64,000 nucleotides of DNA, from NCBI GenBank assembly GCA_963556495.2, contig OY747702.1, positions 3,594,501-3,658,500 of the forward strand, written 5' to 3'. How positions within the stretch are numbered: position 1 is the first letter of the stretch; each line of letters starts with the position of its first letter. Positions 1-11,007 of the stretch are shown one piece after another. The notes under the pieces are model-generated. The model saw only the letters and a list, made by a program, of their open reading frames with translations. It did not search any database and was not told the DNA's origin. A program made the translations under genes and the position numbers. The DNA comes from Valencia hispanica. Lineage: Eukaryota > Chordata > Actinopteri > Cyprinodontiformes > Valenciidae.

Positions 1-101
1 TTATTCCTCACATAAAAAATGTTACTAAAATTGGTTTTTATCAACTAAAGAACATTGCCAGAGTCCGCCCCATTCTCTCTCGGGCCAATACGGAGACGCT
101 G

Positions 102-575
102 ATGCATGCTTTTATCACCAGTAGGATTGATTACTGTAATGCCCTGCTTTCTGGTCTTCCCAAAAAGACTACCTCAAGTTTACAACTTTTACAGAATTCA
201 GCAGCACGCGTCCTGACGAAGACCAGGAGGCGGGAACACATTACACCTGTCTTAGAATCACTGCATTGGCTCCCCGTATGTTTTAGGATCGATTTTAAGA
301 TTCTTTTAATAATGGTTAAGTGTCTTAATGGTCTTGGCCCTCCTAATCTCTCAGAGCTGCTTTTACCGTATGAACCTTCGCGGTCTCTGCGCTCCTCTGG
401 CAGTCGTCTCCTTGTCACCCCAAAAGTCAGGACACACACTCATGGTGAGGCGTCTTTCTGTTATTATGGGCCTCACCTCTGGAACAGGCTGCCAGAGAAC
501 CTCAGGGCCGCAGAGAACGTTCATGTTTTTAAGAGCAGGCTCAAGACTCACCTTTTTAACATAGCTTTTAACTGA
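102..575 (+). pseudogene. L2 ORF2 C-terminal fragment (RT thumb and tail)
   Basis: About 157 residues match the C-terminal third of L2-type ORF2. They include the signature SRIDYCNALLSGLP, then QNSAARVLT, the ITPVLESLHWLPV block, and the terminal FKSRLKTHLFNIAF before a TGA at 573. This segment lies downstream of the YADD core, so it has no catalytic motif. In the intact family it belongs to the protein that nicks and reverse-transcribes target DNA in the nucleus. The frame is open here but has no start of its own. Sequence identity to the L2 copies further right is low, so it is a different L2 subfamily. Confidence 0.85.
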
Positions 576-781
576 TTATTATTTATAAAATCTGTTTAAT
601 TGCACTGCATGTTTTATTTGATTGAATTCTTTTTAGCTCAGCTTTTAGCTGGCTATTTATCAATTATTGTTTATCTGCTTTCCACTTTTATTTGAACATA
701 TCTTATAATTGTTTTAATTTTAATATTTTAACTTATTTTAGTTTTCCTTCCACTGTTTTCTCTGTGGGAGCCCTCTGCCTC

Positions 782-905
782 GGGGGGGGGGGGGGGGGCT
801 CCCATGGTAACGTTTCCTGGTTCAGCTGTACTCAGCCCGTTCTGCTTTTGTCAATGCGCTGTTGTTTATTGTTGCTTTTATGCATGGGGGGGGGGGGGGG
901 GGGGG
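782..905 (+). repeat. Two long poly-G tracts in L2 3' UTR
   Basis: A run of about 17 G at 782-798 and a run of about 20 G at 886-905, separated by about 90 bp. They lie in the LINE 3' UTR. They could form G-quadruplexes, and run lengths are prone to sequencing error. Confidence 0.8.
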
Positions 906-1215
906 AATATAGCTGTGGTGATGTTTTTTACTTTTGGGTTTTGGAAAGGGGGGGTTGTGGGTCATTTTTAATCTGTAAAGCACTTTGAGAAGCTTTGTTT
1001 TGGTTTGAAAAGCGCTTTATAAATAAAGTTTGATTTGATTTGATTTGATTCTGGATTTAACAGGGACCCAAAGCAGGAGAAATGTGATCTCTCTTTTTAA
1101 TATTCATCAGACCATCCAATATACAACCAGACCATCAATTTCTGAAGGATTAGAGATAGAATTGCTGCCATCCACTGTGTTAACCTGAGACACTGAGGAA
1201 AGTAAGAATGGATTC

Positions 1216-2055
1216 TTAAAAAATTGTTACAGCATTGTCTGATAAAGCTATACTATAATGACATTTTCTTTCAGATTTAACATGGTCAGTTAAAGTAAAT
1301 TCAAAAGTTATCAAGAAGTGGTCAGACAGGACCGGGTTATGTGGGTGGACTGTTATTTCCTCACACTCAATACCGTATGTCAGTACAAGGTCCAAAGTGT
1401 GTTTACCCGAGTGGGTCGATCCCTGTACTTTTTGAGTAAAGCCAATTGTGTCTAAAATAGCATTAAAGGCTGCATTTAGGCTATTACTTTCAGTGTCCAG
1501 ATGAATATTGAAGTACCCCGCTATAATGACCCAATCAGTATTTAATACTAAATCAGATAAAAAATGTGAGATCTGATCCAAGAATTAAGAGTAAGTGTCT
1601 GACGGACGATACAAAACCACAAACAAAAATGGTCTTAATGTTTTGCAACTTGAATGAGGAAAATTAAGAGTTAGATGTTCAAAAGAACTGTAGCTATCAA
1701 TTGGTCTGGGACTAATTAGTAAATCAGAACGAAAAATGGTTGCAACTCCTCCTCGCCCAGTACTTCTAGGAATGTGAAAATTTAAATGATTGGAAGGAGT
1801 TGACTCATTTATACTAACATAATCCTCCTGCTGCAACCAGGTTTCTGTGAGACAAAGCAAATCAATGTGATTATCACAAATCAAGTCATTTACTAACAAA
1901 GTATTTGAGGAGAGAGATCTTATGTTTAACAAACCACATTTAATACATTTATTTTTTTGTTCAGTCAAAGTTGTATTTATCTTTATGAGATTTCCATGAT
2001 TTGCTTTTGTTGGCTTAACTTTTAATCCATTTAATTTTGGCCGTGGGCAAGACAC
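1216..2055 (-). pseudogene. LINE ORF2 endonuclease domain (broken)
   Basis: An AP-endonuclease-like domain split into two frames (1585-2055 and 1216-1581). Visible motifs in order are [17 protein letters not shown] with the catalytic Glu, RGGVATIF, a degenerate GDFN motif (reads AGYFNIH, Asp to Tyr), STHSGKHTLDLVL, and VLSDHFLITF with the C-terminal Asp-His pair. The frame changes near 1583 and the GDFN Asp is lost, so it is inactive. The intact family protein makes the target-DNA nick that primes reverse transcription. Confidence 0.8.
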
Positions 2056-2148
2056 TGTTTCTATAGGGTAATGGGTGGATAACAGTACAGAAGCAGCAGA
2101 GAGGTGGGTTAAACTACGACTCTGCTTCCTGGTCTGGACCCTGGGTTG

Positions 2149-2810
2149 TCAGTGTTTTGGAGGACTAATAAATTCGGCCACATTCCCAGAAAGACGAGCT
2201 ACTCCGTCCAAAGTGGGATAGATGCAGTCTCTCCGGATCAGACCAGGTTTTCCCCAAAATGTTCGCCAGTTATCAATGTAGCCCACATCGTTTGAAGGAC
2301 ACCACCTAGACAACCATTGATGAAATGACAGCATGTGGCTAAACACGTCGTCACTGGTCCGATCGGGCAGGGGACTAGAAAAGATTACAGAGTCTGACAT
2401 TGTTTTGGCAAACTTACACACCGAAGTAACACTCATTTTAGTGACCTCTGATTGGTGTAACCGGGTGTCATTACCGCCAGCGTGAGTAACAATCTTACTG
2501 TATTTACACTTATCTTTAGCCAGCAGTTTCAGGTAGGATTTGATGTCGCCCGTTCTGGCCCCTGGCAAGCATTTGACTATGGTCAATGGTGTCTCTAATG
2601 CCACGTTTCTGACTATGGAGCTGCCAATCACCAGAGTCTGCTTCTCAGCGGGTGTGTCGCTGAGCGGGGAAAATCTGTTAGAAACGTGGGCTGGGTCCTA
2701 GAACTATGCTTCCTACATACCATTACCCAGCCGGCCTGAGGTCCCGGCTGCGCAGGCTCTACCGGAGGATGGCTAGGGGCCTCGGCTATCTGCTGGTTTT
2801 TCAACAGCAC
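2149..2810 (-). pseudogene. LINE ORF1 with SGNH/esterase-like domain
   Basis: The main block (2149-2631) is about 160 residues. Block I reads IGSSIVRN and block III reads THAGGND, as in the esterase-like ORF1 proteins described for CR1/L2-type LINEs. At the C-terminus the catalytic Asp-x-x-His position reads DCIY before PTLDG, so the His is replaced by Tyr and hydrolase activity is probably lost. The proline-rich N-terminal part (2628-2810) lies in another frame, so there is a frameshift near 2630. It sits directly upstream of the ORF2 endonuclease on the same strand, the normal order for a two-ORF LINE. Confidence 0.75.
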
Positions 2811-3292
2811 AGAGCCAGTCCTCTCATTCCGATACCCTCGCCTCTAAAGCTACAAAAATGTTACATTTATTACAATTACCATTATCACTAAAGGAGGCAG
2901 GGAAGTAACTAAACATCTGACACAGAGAGCAAGAGAGAAGATAAGAGAAGAGTTAGAGACAGGAGAAAGAAGAGTAGCCATAGCTGCAATAAAGCTAAGC
3001 CAAATAAGCTAGCGAGACCTTTACACCCCAAGAAACACTGTGTGAAACACAAGGAGTTCCCAAAACATAAAGTACACCACCACAAAACGTGTGTTTTAGT
3101 GTGCTTGTGTGATAAAATAACTTAACTCAGGCCTCAGCACAGACACAATAAGATAAATTCAAGAGAGTCTGAACACCAAACAACTACAGGGAGTGCAACA
3201 GCGACAACAGGAAAGGACTCAATACGGCTTACCCTGTCACAGATCCGATCTATTCATCCATGTCTATATACGTCAGTGGGGCAAAAAGTATT

Positions 3293-4672
3293 TGGCAAGG
3301 CAACTTTAATTCTACAGCACACTTTCAACAACAGGGCAATTCATGGTGCTTTACATCCTATGGGGATAAAATAAAAACAAAAATAAAAGAACAATAAAAG
3401 CATAAAACACAACATTTAAACCATATTCCAGCTAATATTAATCACTTACTCAAAGGCACCTTTAAACAGATGGGTTCTTAGCTTTGATTTAAAGGAACTA
3501 AGTGTTTCCGCAGCTTGGCAGCGGTCTGGAAGTTTGTTCCAGATAAGAGGAACATAGAAACTGAAAGCTGCTACTCTATGATTGGTTCTAATTCTAGAAA
3601 TGATCAGTAGAATTTGTTGGAAGACCTGAGTGGTCTGGCGGGTTGGTATAGTGGCAACAGATCTTCAACATATTTTGCTGCTAAGCCATTCAATGACTTA
3701 TAAAGTAGTAAATTTATTTTAAGTCAGTTCTCTGAGCTACAGGGAGCCAGGGTTAGGACTTTAGAACTAGCGTGATGTGCTTACTTTCCTAGTTCTGCTG
3801 AGGATGCAAGCAGCAGCAATCCGGCTCAGATTGACTTTTTAGGCATACCTGTGAGGATACTGCCACAGAAAGGAATCTGACTAAAGATAAACGCATGGAT
3901 GAATTTTCGAGGTCCCATTGCGATATTAGTCCTTTAATAACAGAAATATTTTTTAGATGATGATAGGCTGACCTTAATATGGCTTTGTTCTGAACCTGGA
4001 GGTTTAGAACTGAGTTTATTTACTACACCTAGATTTCAGGCCTGATCAGAAGTTTTGTAGCTGTATTAACTGAAGCTGTGTTTTGCATCTTAATCCTTAA
4101 TCCTTAATTCCTCTTTAGGTCCAAAATTAATTACTTCAGTTTTGTTTCTGTTCAATCGGAGAACAGGATATTATTACATGATACTATTATAATTACATTA
4201 TATTGCTGAACTTCCCTCTGGGATCAATAAAGTAGTTTTGAATTTGAATTGAATCATGGCACATCCATGAACTGATTTGTTTAATGCATTTACTTAGGGT
4301 TTGGATGGCTTCAAAGTCACCTGGGACGTTGTAATGTAAAGCGGAGTATCATCTGCGTAGTTATTATAAGTAATCTTATTGTTTGTTATAATCTGAGTTA
4401 CTGGGAGCATGTAGATATTGAATAGGAGGGCCCCCAGGATGGAGCCCTGGGGAGCCCACATGTGATTTTCGTCTGTTCTGATGAAGAATTGCCTATTGAC
4501 ACAATGAAGTTCCTGTTTTTATGTAAGACTTAAACCAGCCAAATACTGTACAGTAGAGTCTGACCAAACCCTCCAGTTGTTTCAATAATATTTCATGGTC
4601 AACAGTGTCAGATGCTGCACCGAAGTCCAAAAGAACCCGCACTGTGGTTCTAGCACAGTCTGTGTTTATGCG
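3293..4672 (-). mobile_element. L2 LINE, 5'-truncated, inside Tc1 5' TIR
   Basis: The reverse complement matches the L2 family at 13000-13796 and 33200-34395. It has the tail GGCAAGGCAA at 3293, the 3' UTR, the C-terminal ORF2 block (about 3440-3720), and RT sequence back to about 4670 where the ...TTTATGCG segment ends. It is heavily decayed with many stops. The Tc1 TIR is interrupted after AGTATTT and resumes with a GCCACTGATTGTGCAAG segment. A small retroposon tail at 4168-4254 interrupts it in turn. Confidence 0.8.
4168..4254 (+). mobile_element. Short LINE/SINE 3'-tail fragment
   Basis: About 85 bp ending CTTCCCTCTGGGATCAATAA, then AGTAGTTTTGAATTTGAATT. This is a common fish non-LTR 3' terminus with a short tandem tail. 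It interrupts the reverse L2, whose sequence resumes at the catggcacatcc segment. The clade is not assigned. Confidence 0.55.
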
Positions 4673-5012
4673 AAAGCCACTGATTGTGCAAGTTGTCGCA
4701 CTAAAAAAGATGAGAGAGGTCTGTAATTTTCATCATAGGTGCAGTTACACTGAGAGACAGAATGTAAAAAAAAATCCAGGAAATCACATTGTATGATTTC
4801 TGAAGAATGTATTTTTTATAATAGTGCAGAAAATACGTTTTTAGTACCTACAAACAAGCAAGAATTCTGGCCATCACAGGCCTGTCATTCCTTCTTCAAA
4901 TAGCCTGTCTATCCTCCACTTGTTACCTGTTTTCAGGGCATCTATTTGAACTCCTTATCTGTATAAAAGACACCTGTCAACACCTTCAAAGAGTCAGACT
5001 TCAACGTTCACT

Positions 5013-5255
5013 ATGGCCAAGGCGAGAGAGCTGTCCAAGGTCATCAGGGACAAGATTGTAGACTTACAGAAGATTGGAAAGAGTCAATCTACAATAGGCA
5101 AGCAGCTTGGTGAGAAGTGATCAACTTTGGAGATATTATTATTAAATTGAATAACTACAAGACGACTACAATCTCCCTCGACCTGGGGCTCCATGCAGTA
5201 TCTCTCCTAATGGGGTACACATGATTTTGAGAAGGGTGAGGAAACAGCCTAGAAC
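5013..5255 (+). pseudogene. Tc1 transposase, N-terminal part
   Basis: The start codon at 5013 opens [20 protein letters not shown] followed by [16 protein letters not shown], the paired-like helix-turn-helix that binds the TIR. A TGA at 5118 ends the frame early. After it the GRPR-like LPRPGAP block (about 5175-5200) and a [15 protein letters not shown] block can be read in another frame up to the insertion point at 5255. In intact relatives the protein excises and reinserts the element at TA. This copy has at least one stop, a frameshift and a LINE in the middle. The remaining catalytic part is at 13803-14568. Confidence 0.85.
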
Positions 5256-5359
5256 CCTGCTCTGGCTGCTGAAGGAAGAGCAGCCTCTCCAAACCTCTCC
5301 TGATCTCTAACGTTATTCTAGCCTTATTCTCTTTTCTTAGCTTTTTTCTTAGTTACTTT

Positions 5360-6030
5360 ATGCACCCATTCTATGGACTCACTGTATTAGACCGGATCTC
5401 TTTTTTTGGATTACTTTCTGATGGACTGTGGATTACCAAAATTACGTTTTGCTCAGCTGAGGACTTTGAGAAACTGCTCCACAGAATTGAAACAATCGAG
5501 ATTAAGTTACACCAACTTCAGATTAATTGTGATCTAAACACTCCACATGGAAATGAGACAACTTTGACTATGACTACACGCAGGGAGGAAGAACCTGGCA
5601 ACCCGGTGTTATCTCGGTCCAACAGTCTCACACAGAAGAGACAGAACAACGCTACTCCCCCAGCCAAAAGGCATTTAACACCCCATTCCAAATTTGGTGC
5701 ACTGAATCTAAACTAACCTAACCTTGAAAAGCTTGTTATCCACCCAGTTGCAAATTATGTAGCAAAAAACAATCTGAAACTCTCAAAACAGACTTCTCTG
5801 ATCTGCTACAGAGACTTGGTGGACTTAACGTAAAGATCTTTATCAGCGGACCAGTCCCTGAAGTAAATGATGAAATGTACAGTAGACTTTGCATGCTCCA
5901 TAAATGGTTGAAAAGAAAATCTGTTGGAAAATCGATCTAATTTATTAATAACTTTAAAATATTTGGATGTGCAAAGCACTTGTTCAAGTCAAATGAATGT
6001 TATCTTAATAGAGGTGGACTGAGACTCTTG
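5360..6030 (+). pseudogene. L2 ORF1 remnant (copy 1)
   Basis: An open stretch 5360-5716 contains TFCSAEDFEKLLHRIETIE, a short coiled-coil-like segment identical in layout to ORF1 at 28632. A basic, Ser/Thr/Pro-rich region follows. The esterase-like part (about 5740-6030) is recognisable only in pieces, such as LEKLVIH and LISGPVPE-like segments, with stops and frame changes. Part of the linker present in the 28632 copy is deleted. ORF1 products of this group bind RNA, and the esterase-like domain is of uncertain function. Confidence 0.7.
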
Positions 6031-6199
6031 ACCTCAAATATTTTCTGTTATCTGAATAAACACCCAAGCGCTGACCTCGAAGCACGGCCTGTGGATACTA
6101 TCAGAGAACAAACATTTCCTGACACAAAGTGAAAAGCGGTCTGCCACCAACACTGTTTACAGTGGGGATGGTGTCCTGCTGACCTCGACGCTGGATGGT

Positions 6200-7190
6200 T
6201 TGGGTCGGTGGATGGAATACTTCGAAGACCTCCTCAATTCCACCAGCACGCCTTCCAATCTGGAAGCAGGGTTTGGGGACTTTGGGTCGGTCTTTCCAAT
6301 CTCTGGTGCTGAGGTCACCGAGGTCGTTAAAAAGCTCCTCGGTGGCAAGGCTCCGGGGGTGGATGAGATTCGACCAGAGTTCCTCAAGGCCCTGGATGTT
6401 GTGGGGCTTTGTTGGTTAACGCGGCTCTGCAATATTGCGTGGACATCGGGGGCAGTTCCCTTGGATTGCCAGACTGGGGTGGTGGTCCCCCTGTTTAAAA
6501 AGGGGGACCACAGAGTGTGTTCCAACTACAGGGGGATCACACTTCTGAGCCTCCCTGGTAAGGTCTATTCAGGGGTTCTGGAGAGGAGGGTCCGACGGAT
6601 AGTCGAACCTCGGATCCAGGAGGAACAATGCGGTTTTCGTCCTGGCCGTGGAACACTGGACCAGCTCTACACCCTCAGCAGGGTCCTGGAGGGTGCGTGG
6701 GAGTTCGCCCAACCGGTCTACATGTGTTTTGTGGACTTGGGGAAGGCGTTTGACCGTGTCCCTCGGGGGGCCCTGTTGGGGGTGCTCCGGGAGTATGGGG
6801 TACCGGGCCCCTTGATACGGGCCGCTTGATACGGGCTGTTAGGTCCCTGTACGACCGGTGCCAGAGTTTGGTTCGCATTGCCGGCAGTAAGTCGGGCTTG
6901 TTTCCGGTGAGAGTTGGACTCCGCCAAGGTTGCTCTTTGTCACCGATCCTGTTCATAACTTTTATGGACAGGATTTCTAGGCGCAGCCAAGGTGTTGAGG
7001 TGATCCGTTTCGGTGGCCTCAGGATCGAGTCTCTGCTTTTTGCAGATGACGTGGTCCTGTTGGCTTCATCTGAACCTGATCTACGGCTTTTGCTGGAGCG
7101 GTTCGCAGCGGAGTGTGAAGCGGCTGGGATGAAAATCAGCACCTCCAAATCCGAGGCCATGGTCTTGAGCCGGAAAAGGGTGGGGTGCTT
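6200..7190 (+). pseudogene. Rex3 reverse transcriptase core
   Basis: Two overlapping frames (6200-6829 and 6826-7190) cover the RT fingers and palm. Motifs seen are KAPGVDEIRPEFLKA, a GVVVPLFKKGD segment, NYRGITLLSLPGKV, EEQCGFRPGRGTLDQLYTLS, MCFVDLGKAFDRVPR, GLRQGCSLSPILF and the catalytic LLFADDVVLLAS, with FADD at 7039-7050. The frame breaks at about 6820, where a 14-nt tandem duplication (cttgatacgggccg) shifts the frame. Otherwise the core motifs, including both Asp of FADD, are kept, so the copy decayed recently. In the family this enzyme copies element RNA at a nicked target. Confidence 0.85.
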
Positions 7191-7231
7191 TCTCCGGGTC
7201 AGGGATGCGGTCCTTCCCCAAGTGGAGGAGC

Positions 7232-8542
7232 CTGCCGGTGCACCGGTGGTCAATCCGGTTCGGACCTGGTGCGTGCCTGGCCGGGCCTGGGGGGGGCGGT
7301 GTGTCGGTCGGCCGATGCGCTGGGCCGATATCTTCCTTTGGTCGGTTGGGGCACCTCTTTTAGAGGTGCCAGGTTTGGGATTGTTGGGTGGTGCCTGCTC
7401 GGTGGCTCGGCGGGATGCGGATCCGGCGTCTCTGCTCGTTTGATCACCTGCTCTCTGCGCGCCATGCGTGGCCGTTTCATTGGCGGGTTGGACCGGCCCT
7501 GGCCCTCGTTGGATGCCTGGTCTCGGCGCCCTGCGTTGCGCGGGATCAGGACCCGGGAGCTGGTACAATTTCGTGTCCAGATGCTGGCTGAGCCCGGCCT
7601 GGGGATGCTGTCCGTCCCCTGCGGCTATCGGTGGGGCGCTGGGATGTTGGCAGTGGGGATTGGCCTAGGGTGGAGGCGGCGCCCCGGCGCGGCCGGTTGC
7701 CGGGGGCCCGTGGGCTCGTCACTGCTGCCCCCCGGGCCCCTGCATAGTAGCCGCTGGATGTTCCCCTGGGGTTCTCCTTTGCTCCTCTCTTGGGGGATGC
7801 GGTCGGCCCCGCCCGGATCCGCCTGGGGCTCTGGCGGTCCTTTGGACGTCTTTGCTCCGATCTCCTTCATGTCTGCATCGATTCCTGGGAGACAGATTGA
7901 TGTCTGCTCACACCAACTATCGAACACTCTTATGGAGAAACCTTATATGCACCAGCATGCTAACACACACACATAGATGTGGGGTCTCTTGTGTTTAAGG
8001 GAATATCCTTGGGCTGAGGTTATCATTACTAGAGCTTGATTAATCGGTACCATGAGTTTTTCCGTGACATTGTTGTTGTATTTTTATATCTATTTTTGTG
8101 TGATGTGGTTGTGTAATTCTTAGTTCCCAATGTTTGGTTGGTTTTGTCGATGTTCCTTTTTCGTGTTTTGTTTTGTTTTCCCCCTCTCTCTGCCATCCTG
8201 TGGGTATGGAGGCAGACTTCAATGTCTTCCTGTGTTTTCTTTGTTCCCCTTCCTCTCTTGTATTTTCAACTCACCCTCTCTCTTGACTTTTTGTTTCCTA
8301 CCTCTCTTCTTCATCTTCCTTCTTTCTTCTCCTCAATTTTCCGTCTCCGTGTCCATAACATCAGGAAATAAAAACCCCAACAATTCATAATAAAGATTTT
8401 TCACACATATATCAAGTGGAGTACTATAGCAAAAGCTGTACTGCTCCGCTTGTGAAAGTAAATCTGTTGGGCTTCTACTTGGTACTCAAACACCAATTCT
8501 GAGCTCCACACTGCCAAACAGGACACGTAAAAAAAAAAAAAA
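7232..8542 (+). mobile_element. GC-rich, poly(A)-tailed insertion of unknown class
   Basis: About 1.3 kb interrupts Rex3 exactly between the codons for PQVEE and the KYLGVLF block. The first 700 bp are very GC-rich. The rest is T/C-rich 3'-UTR-like sequence with AATAAA at about 8367 and AATAAAG at 8388, and it ends in a run of about 15 A (8528-8542). That looks like a retroposed polyadenylated RNA. No clear TSD is visible, and three Rex3 bases (ttc) seem lost at the junction. Long open frames here (for example 7185-7976) are low-complexity G/C artefacts with no recognisable domain. Confidence 0.55.
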
Positions 8543-9121
8543 AGTATCTGGGGGTCTTGTTCACAAATGAGGGAAAAATGGAGCGGGAGATCGATAGACG
8601 GATTGGTAGGGCATCTGCAGTTATGCGTGTGCTGTACCGGTCTGTCGTGGTGAAGAGAGAGCTGAGCTGAAAGGCGAAGCTCTCGATCTACGTTCCTACC
8701 TCACTATGGTCACGAACTCTGGGTGGTGACCGAAAGAACGAGATCACGGATACAAGCGGCTGAAATGTGTTTCTTCCTTAGAGTGCCTGGGCTCTCCCTT
8801 AGAGATAGGGTGAGAAGCTCAGTCATCCAGAGGGGGCTCAGAGTAGAGCCGCTGCTCCTCCACATCGAGAGGAGTCAGTTGAGGTGGCTCAGGCATCTGG
8901 TCAGGATGCCTCCTGGACGCCTCCCTGGTGAGGTGTTTCGGGCACGTCCCACCGGGAGGAGGCCCAGGGGAAGGCCCAGGACACGCTGGAGGGACTATGT
9001 TTCTCTGCTGGCCTGGGAGTGTCTTGGGATTCCTCCCGAGGAGCTGGAACAAGTGGCTGGGGAGAGGAAAGTCTGGGTTTCTTTACTTAAGCTGCTGCCC
9101 CCGCGACCCGACCCCGGATAA
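8543..9121 (+). pseudogene. Rex3 ORF C-terminal domain
   Basis: It resumes with YLGVLF-like sequence then an EREIDRRIGRAS segment (about 8580-8620). An open frame 8723-9121 reads VTERTRSRIQAAEM, GLSLRDRVRSSVI, LLLHIERSQLRWLRHLVRMP, RPTGRRPRGRPRTRWRDYVS and LLPPRPDPG before TAA. This is the conserved C-terminal tail of the fish Rex3/RTE ORF. A frameshift lies near 8700. It continues the RT at 6200-7190 after the 1.3-kb insertion. An almost identical C-terminus occurs at 60070-60430. Confidence 0.85.
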
Positions 9122-9604
9122 GTGGAAGAAAATGGATGGATGGTTGGATGGATGGACAAAGTGAAAATTACATCATCCGCCCAGACAGCTGCACAGACCG
9201 ACAGAAAAACAAACATTTCCAGCAAGTATCCCAATATCATCAGACTCATCGACACCTAATGACTCTCCGTTTAGAGATTTCTCAGATAAACTGAAAGCAC
9301 AATTTAGAATTGGGTCACAACTAACACCGAAACTTGGACTACATCAGGCCTCTGGGATTAACACTGGATGTACTCTGCCCATGCCCAAGATGGTAATAAA
9401 GAACATCTGATATGCAAGGGAACCGGACAGTAATCCTACTCCCACCGTCTTCCAGAAGTTGTCAGGCAACCCCGAAAAAAAAATCATTCAAGTCATTCTT
9501 AGCAAGAGAAAACAAAAAATTAATGCCAAATGCATTTATAATAAAACAAATCTCAAACTGATCACCTGTCAGAAGGTTCAGCTACCGATTAACAAATCAC
9601 TTAA

Positions 9605-11003
9605 CTCTTCAACCACCAAAGTCGCAAAATTGCAACAAGCTGTAGCTGCAAATATTATTCCTTATGTAGTTACTACTTCACACCAAGACATCTATAATTT
9701 CAATCTGACCAACATTTGTGGGTATGTTACCATGGAGATTTTTTGGGTATTTGAAGGTTGAAAACCGCCCGCAAGTTGAGGAGTCGTAGTCATTGTCAGA
9801 GCATAGAGAGAGTGAATTGTAGAGAGAAAACTTACAATGGCGAGACGTCTGTTCACCGCTGGCGAAGCACTTTGTCACGTCATTGCTGATTCAGATTCTG
9901 AGGAAGAATATTGCCTTTCTAATGAATATATTTAGTGAGACAGAAAGTGTTTCAGTGCGTAGCGACATCCAGTCCGTTCGCCATGATAATCCAAGGGCCC
10001 AGCGGACAGCTTCAGCTTGTCCAGGTTGGGAGAACAGGACAGAGAGCCGGTAGCAGTGGGGTTCAAGACACCGCAGCTGCCTTTGATAGTCACAACGGTA
10101 CACAAGCAGCACATATAGTGTCCAATGCTTTGCTTCACTGGAGAAGGGGAGGGGGAGGCGGTGTAAAAGAAATTTCTTTGTTTATTCTTATTGTTATTTG
10201 ATTTGTTTCATTTCATAAAATTTGTTTATTCAGTTAAAGATATGTATTTCAGAGTTACTTGTGTGCTGACTTCTCAGCTCCTGGATCCGGAGCTGTTTTT
10301 ATCAATTGAGAGTTATCTTCTGACCTTGGAGATGTTCAGCTCCTGCAGCTGCACGGAAAACCCTAATAAGGAGTTGTTTTCTCGTAAGACATTAACTGAG
10401 GAACCAGGGTTAATCGGTTCGTGAGGATGGGAGGGGGTTGTTCAGGTGTATGACTTACAGATATATATACTCATGTCTTTGTAATAACTGTAGAGTCTCT
10501 TTTGACTACTTGCTGCAAGTAATAAACTTTGTTGAAACCAGCTGATCGTTTTCATCTCATTAGGACTCCTCAGAATCTCCACCACAGCGGTAGCAGAGGG
10601 GGTAAAAACACAGCTGCTTGTTCAGGATGCAGAAACAGTGAGCCTGTTAGCCATGAATCTCCACAAGCAGGAACATATCATATCCGGTGCTTTGCTCCAC
10701 CGTGGCCGGGGTATAAGAACGGGATGTGGTGGCACTAGTAGGGGTTTTCAACACATATATATATATATATGGGTATGTATGTGTGTGTGTGTGTGTCTAA
10801 ATTGTACAAAATCCGACATGGCCGCCACCTGATGACATCATAATATGCAAATTAGATTAGTATATCTGTTCCTATCACAAACTTTGGGTCATACTGAAGA
10901 TTTTCAAATTTACAATATGCCTTTATCTCTAACCATATTTAAACTACAAGCTTTTGAAATAATGATATCAAAATTTCAGATTTTACTGAAAAAAACAAAA
11001 GAG
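9605..11003 (+). mobile_element. TTAA-flanked piggyBac-type element (defective)
   Basis: L2 copy 1 is interrupted at a TTAA duplicated at 9601-9604 and 11004-11007. The ends are inverted (CTCTTCAACC... and ...ACAAAAGAG). A short start at 9838 encodes MARRLFTAGEAL and an acidic SDSEEE stretch, which resembles piggyBac transposase N-termini, but it ends after about 33 codons. There is no DDD catalytic domain. The left end resembles TTAA-CCCTTCACCGG at 50308. The interior also has a GT repeat (about 10773-10797) and possible promoter/poly(A) signals. I class it as a deletion derivative mobilised in trans. Confidence 0.7.
10260..10590 (+). promoter_or_regulatory. Possible LTR-like block with TATA and AATAAA
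   Basis: Inside the TTAA element a TATATATAC box (about 10462) is followed about 60 bp later by AATAAA (10521), a spacing seen in compact LTRs. The borders are not clear and there is no target duplication. It may simply be the promoter and poly(A) region of the element itself. Confidence 0.25.
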
Positions 11004-11007
11004 TTAA

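Larger units (their letters stand above)
1..1050 (+). mobile_element. L2-type LINE, 3' part with tandem TTTGA tail
   Basis: The 3' end of an L2/CR1-group non-LTR retrotransposon runs in from the left edge. It has the C-terminal part of the reverse transcriptase ORF, about 440 bp of 3' UTR with two long G runs, and a terminal stretch (about 1018-1050) of repeated TTTGA units after a sequence resembling the usual fish L2 end (cactttgaga... gctttataaataaag). A short tandem-repeat tail instead of poly(A) is characteristic of L2. It ends where a reverse-strand LINE begins at 1051. I infer that this copy inserted into that LINE, whose RT half would lie left of the window. Confidence 0.85.
1051..3250 (-). 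mobile_element. L2/CR1-type LINE, 5' half (reverse strand)
   Basis: Read on the minus strand from about 3250 down to 1051 this is a purine-rich 5' UTR (2900-3250), ORF1 with an SGNH/esterase-like domain (2149-2810), then the start of ORF2 with an AP-type endonuclease (1216-2055). It stops in the endonuclease-RT linker. The RT half is missing here, cut by the + strand L2 that ends at 1050. The 5' end is set only by loss of similarity near 3245, just before the Tc1 element. Confidence 0.8.
6136..9155 (+). mobile_element. Rex3-type (RTE) LINE, 5'-truncated
   Basis: It is flanked by a 12-bp TSD, ACAAAGTGAAAA, at 6124-6135 and 9156-9167. It starts within ORF sequence between endonuclease and RT, carries the RT, and ends CCGGATAAGTGGAAGAAAAT followed by GGATGGATGGTTGGATGGAT. 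A GATG/GGAT tail is described for Rex3 of the RTE clade. An unrelated GC-rich insert (7232-8542) splits the ORF. It lies inside L2 copy 1 and is therefore younger than it. Confidence 0.85.

Noticed and set aside
1..3250. Twin-priming (5' inversion) of a single L2
   Set aside because: In twin priming the inverted part lies on the 5' side of the sense part. Here the reverse piece follows the 3' tail, so two elements are more likely.
6675..7568. 297-codon reverse-strand frame over Rex3 and the GC-rich insert
   Set aside because: It is antisense to the RT coding sequence and GC-rich insert. Pro/Arg-rich composition and no domain, so a shadow frame.
7185..7976. 263-codon forward frame
   Set aside because: It spans the Rex3/insert junction and is biased to Gly/Pro/Arg/Trp by base composition. 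No motif.
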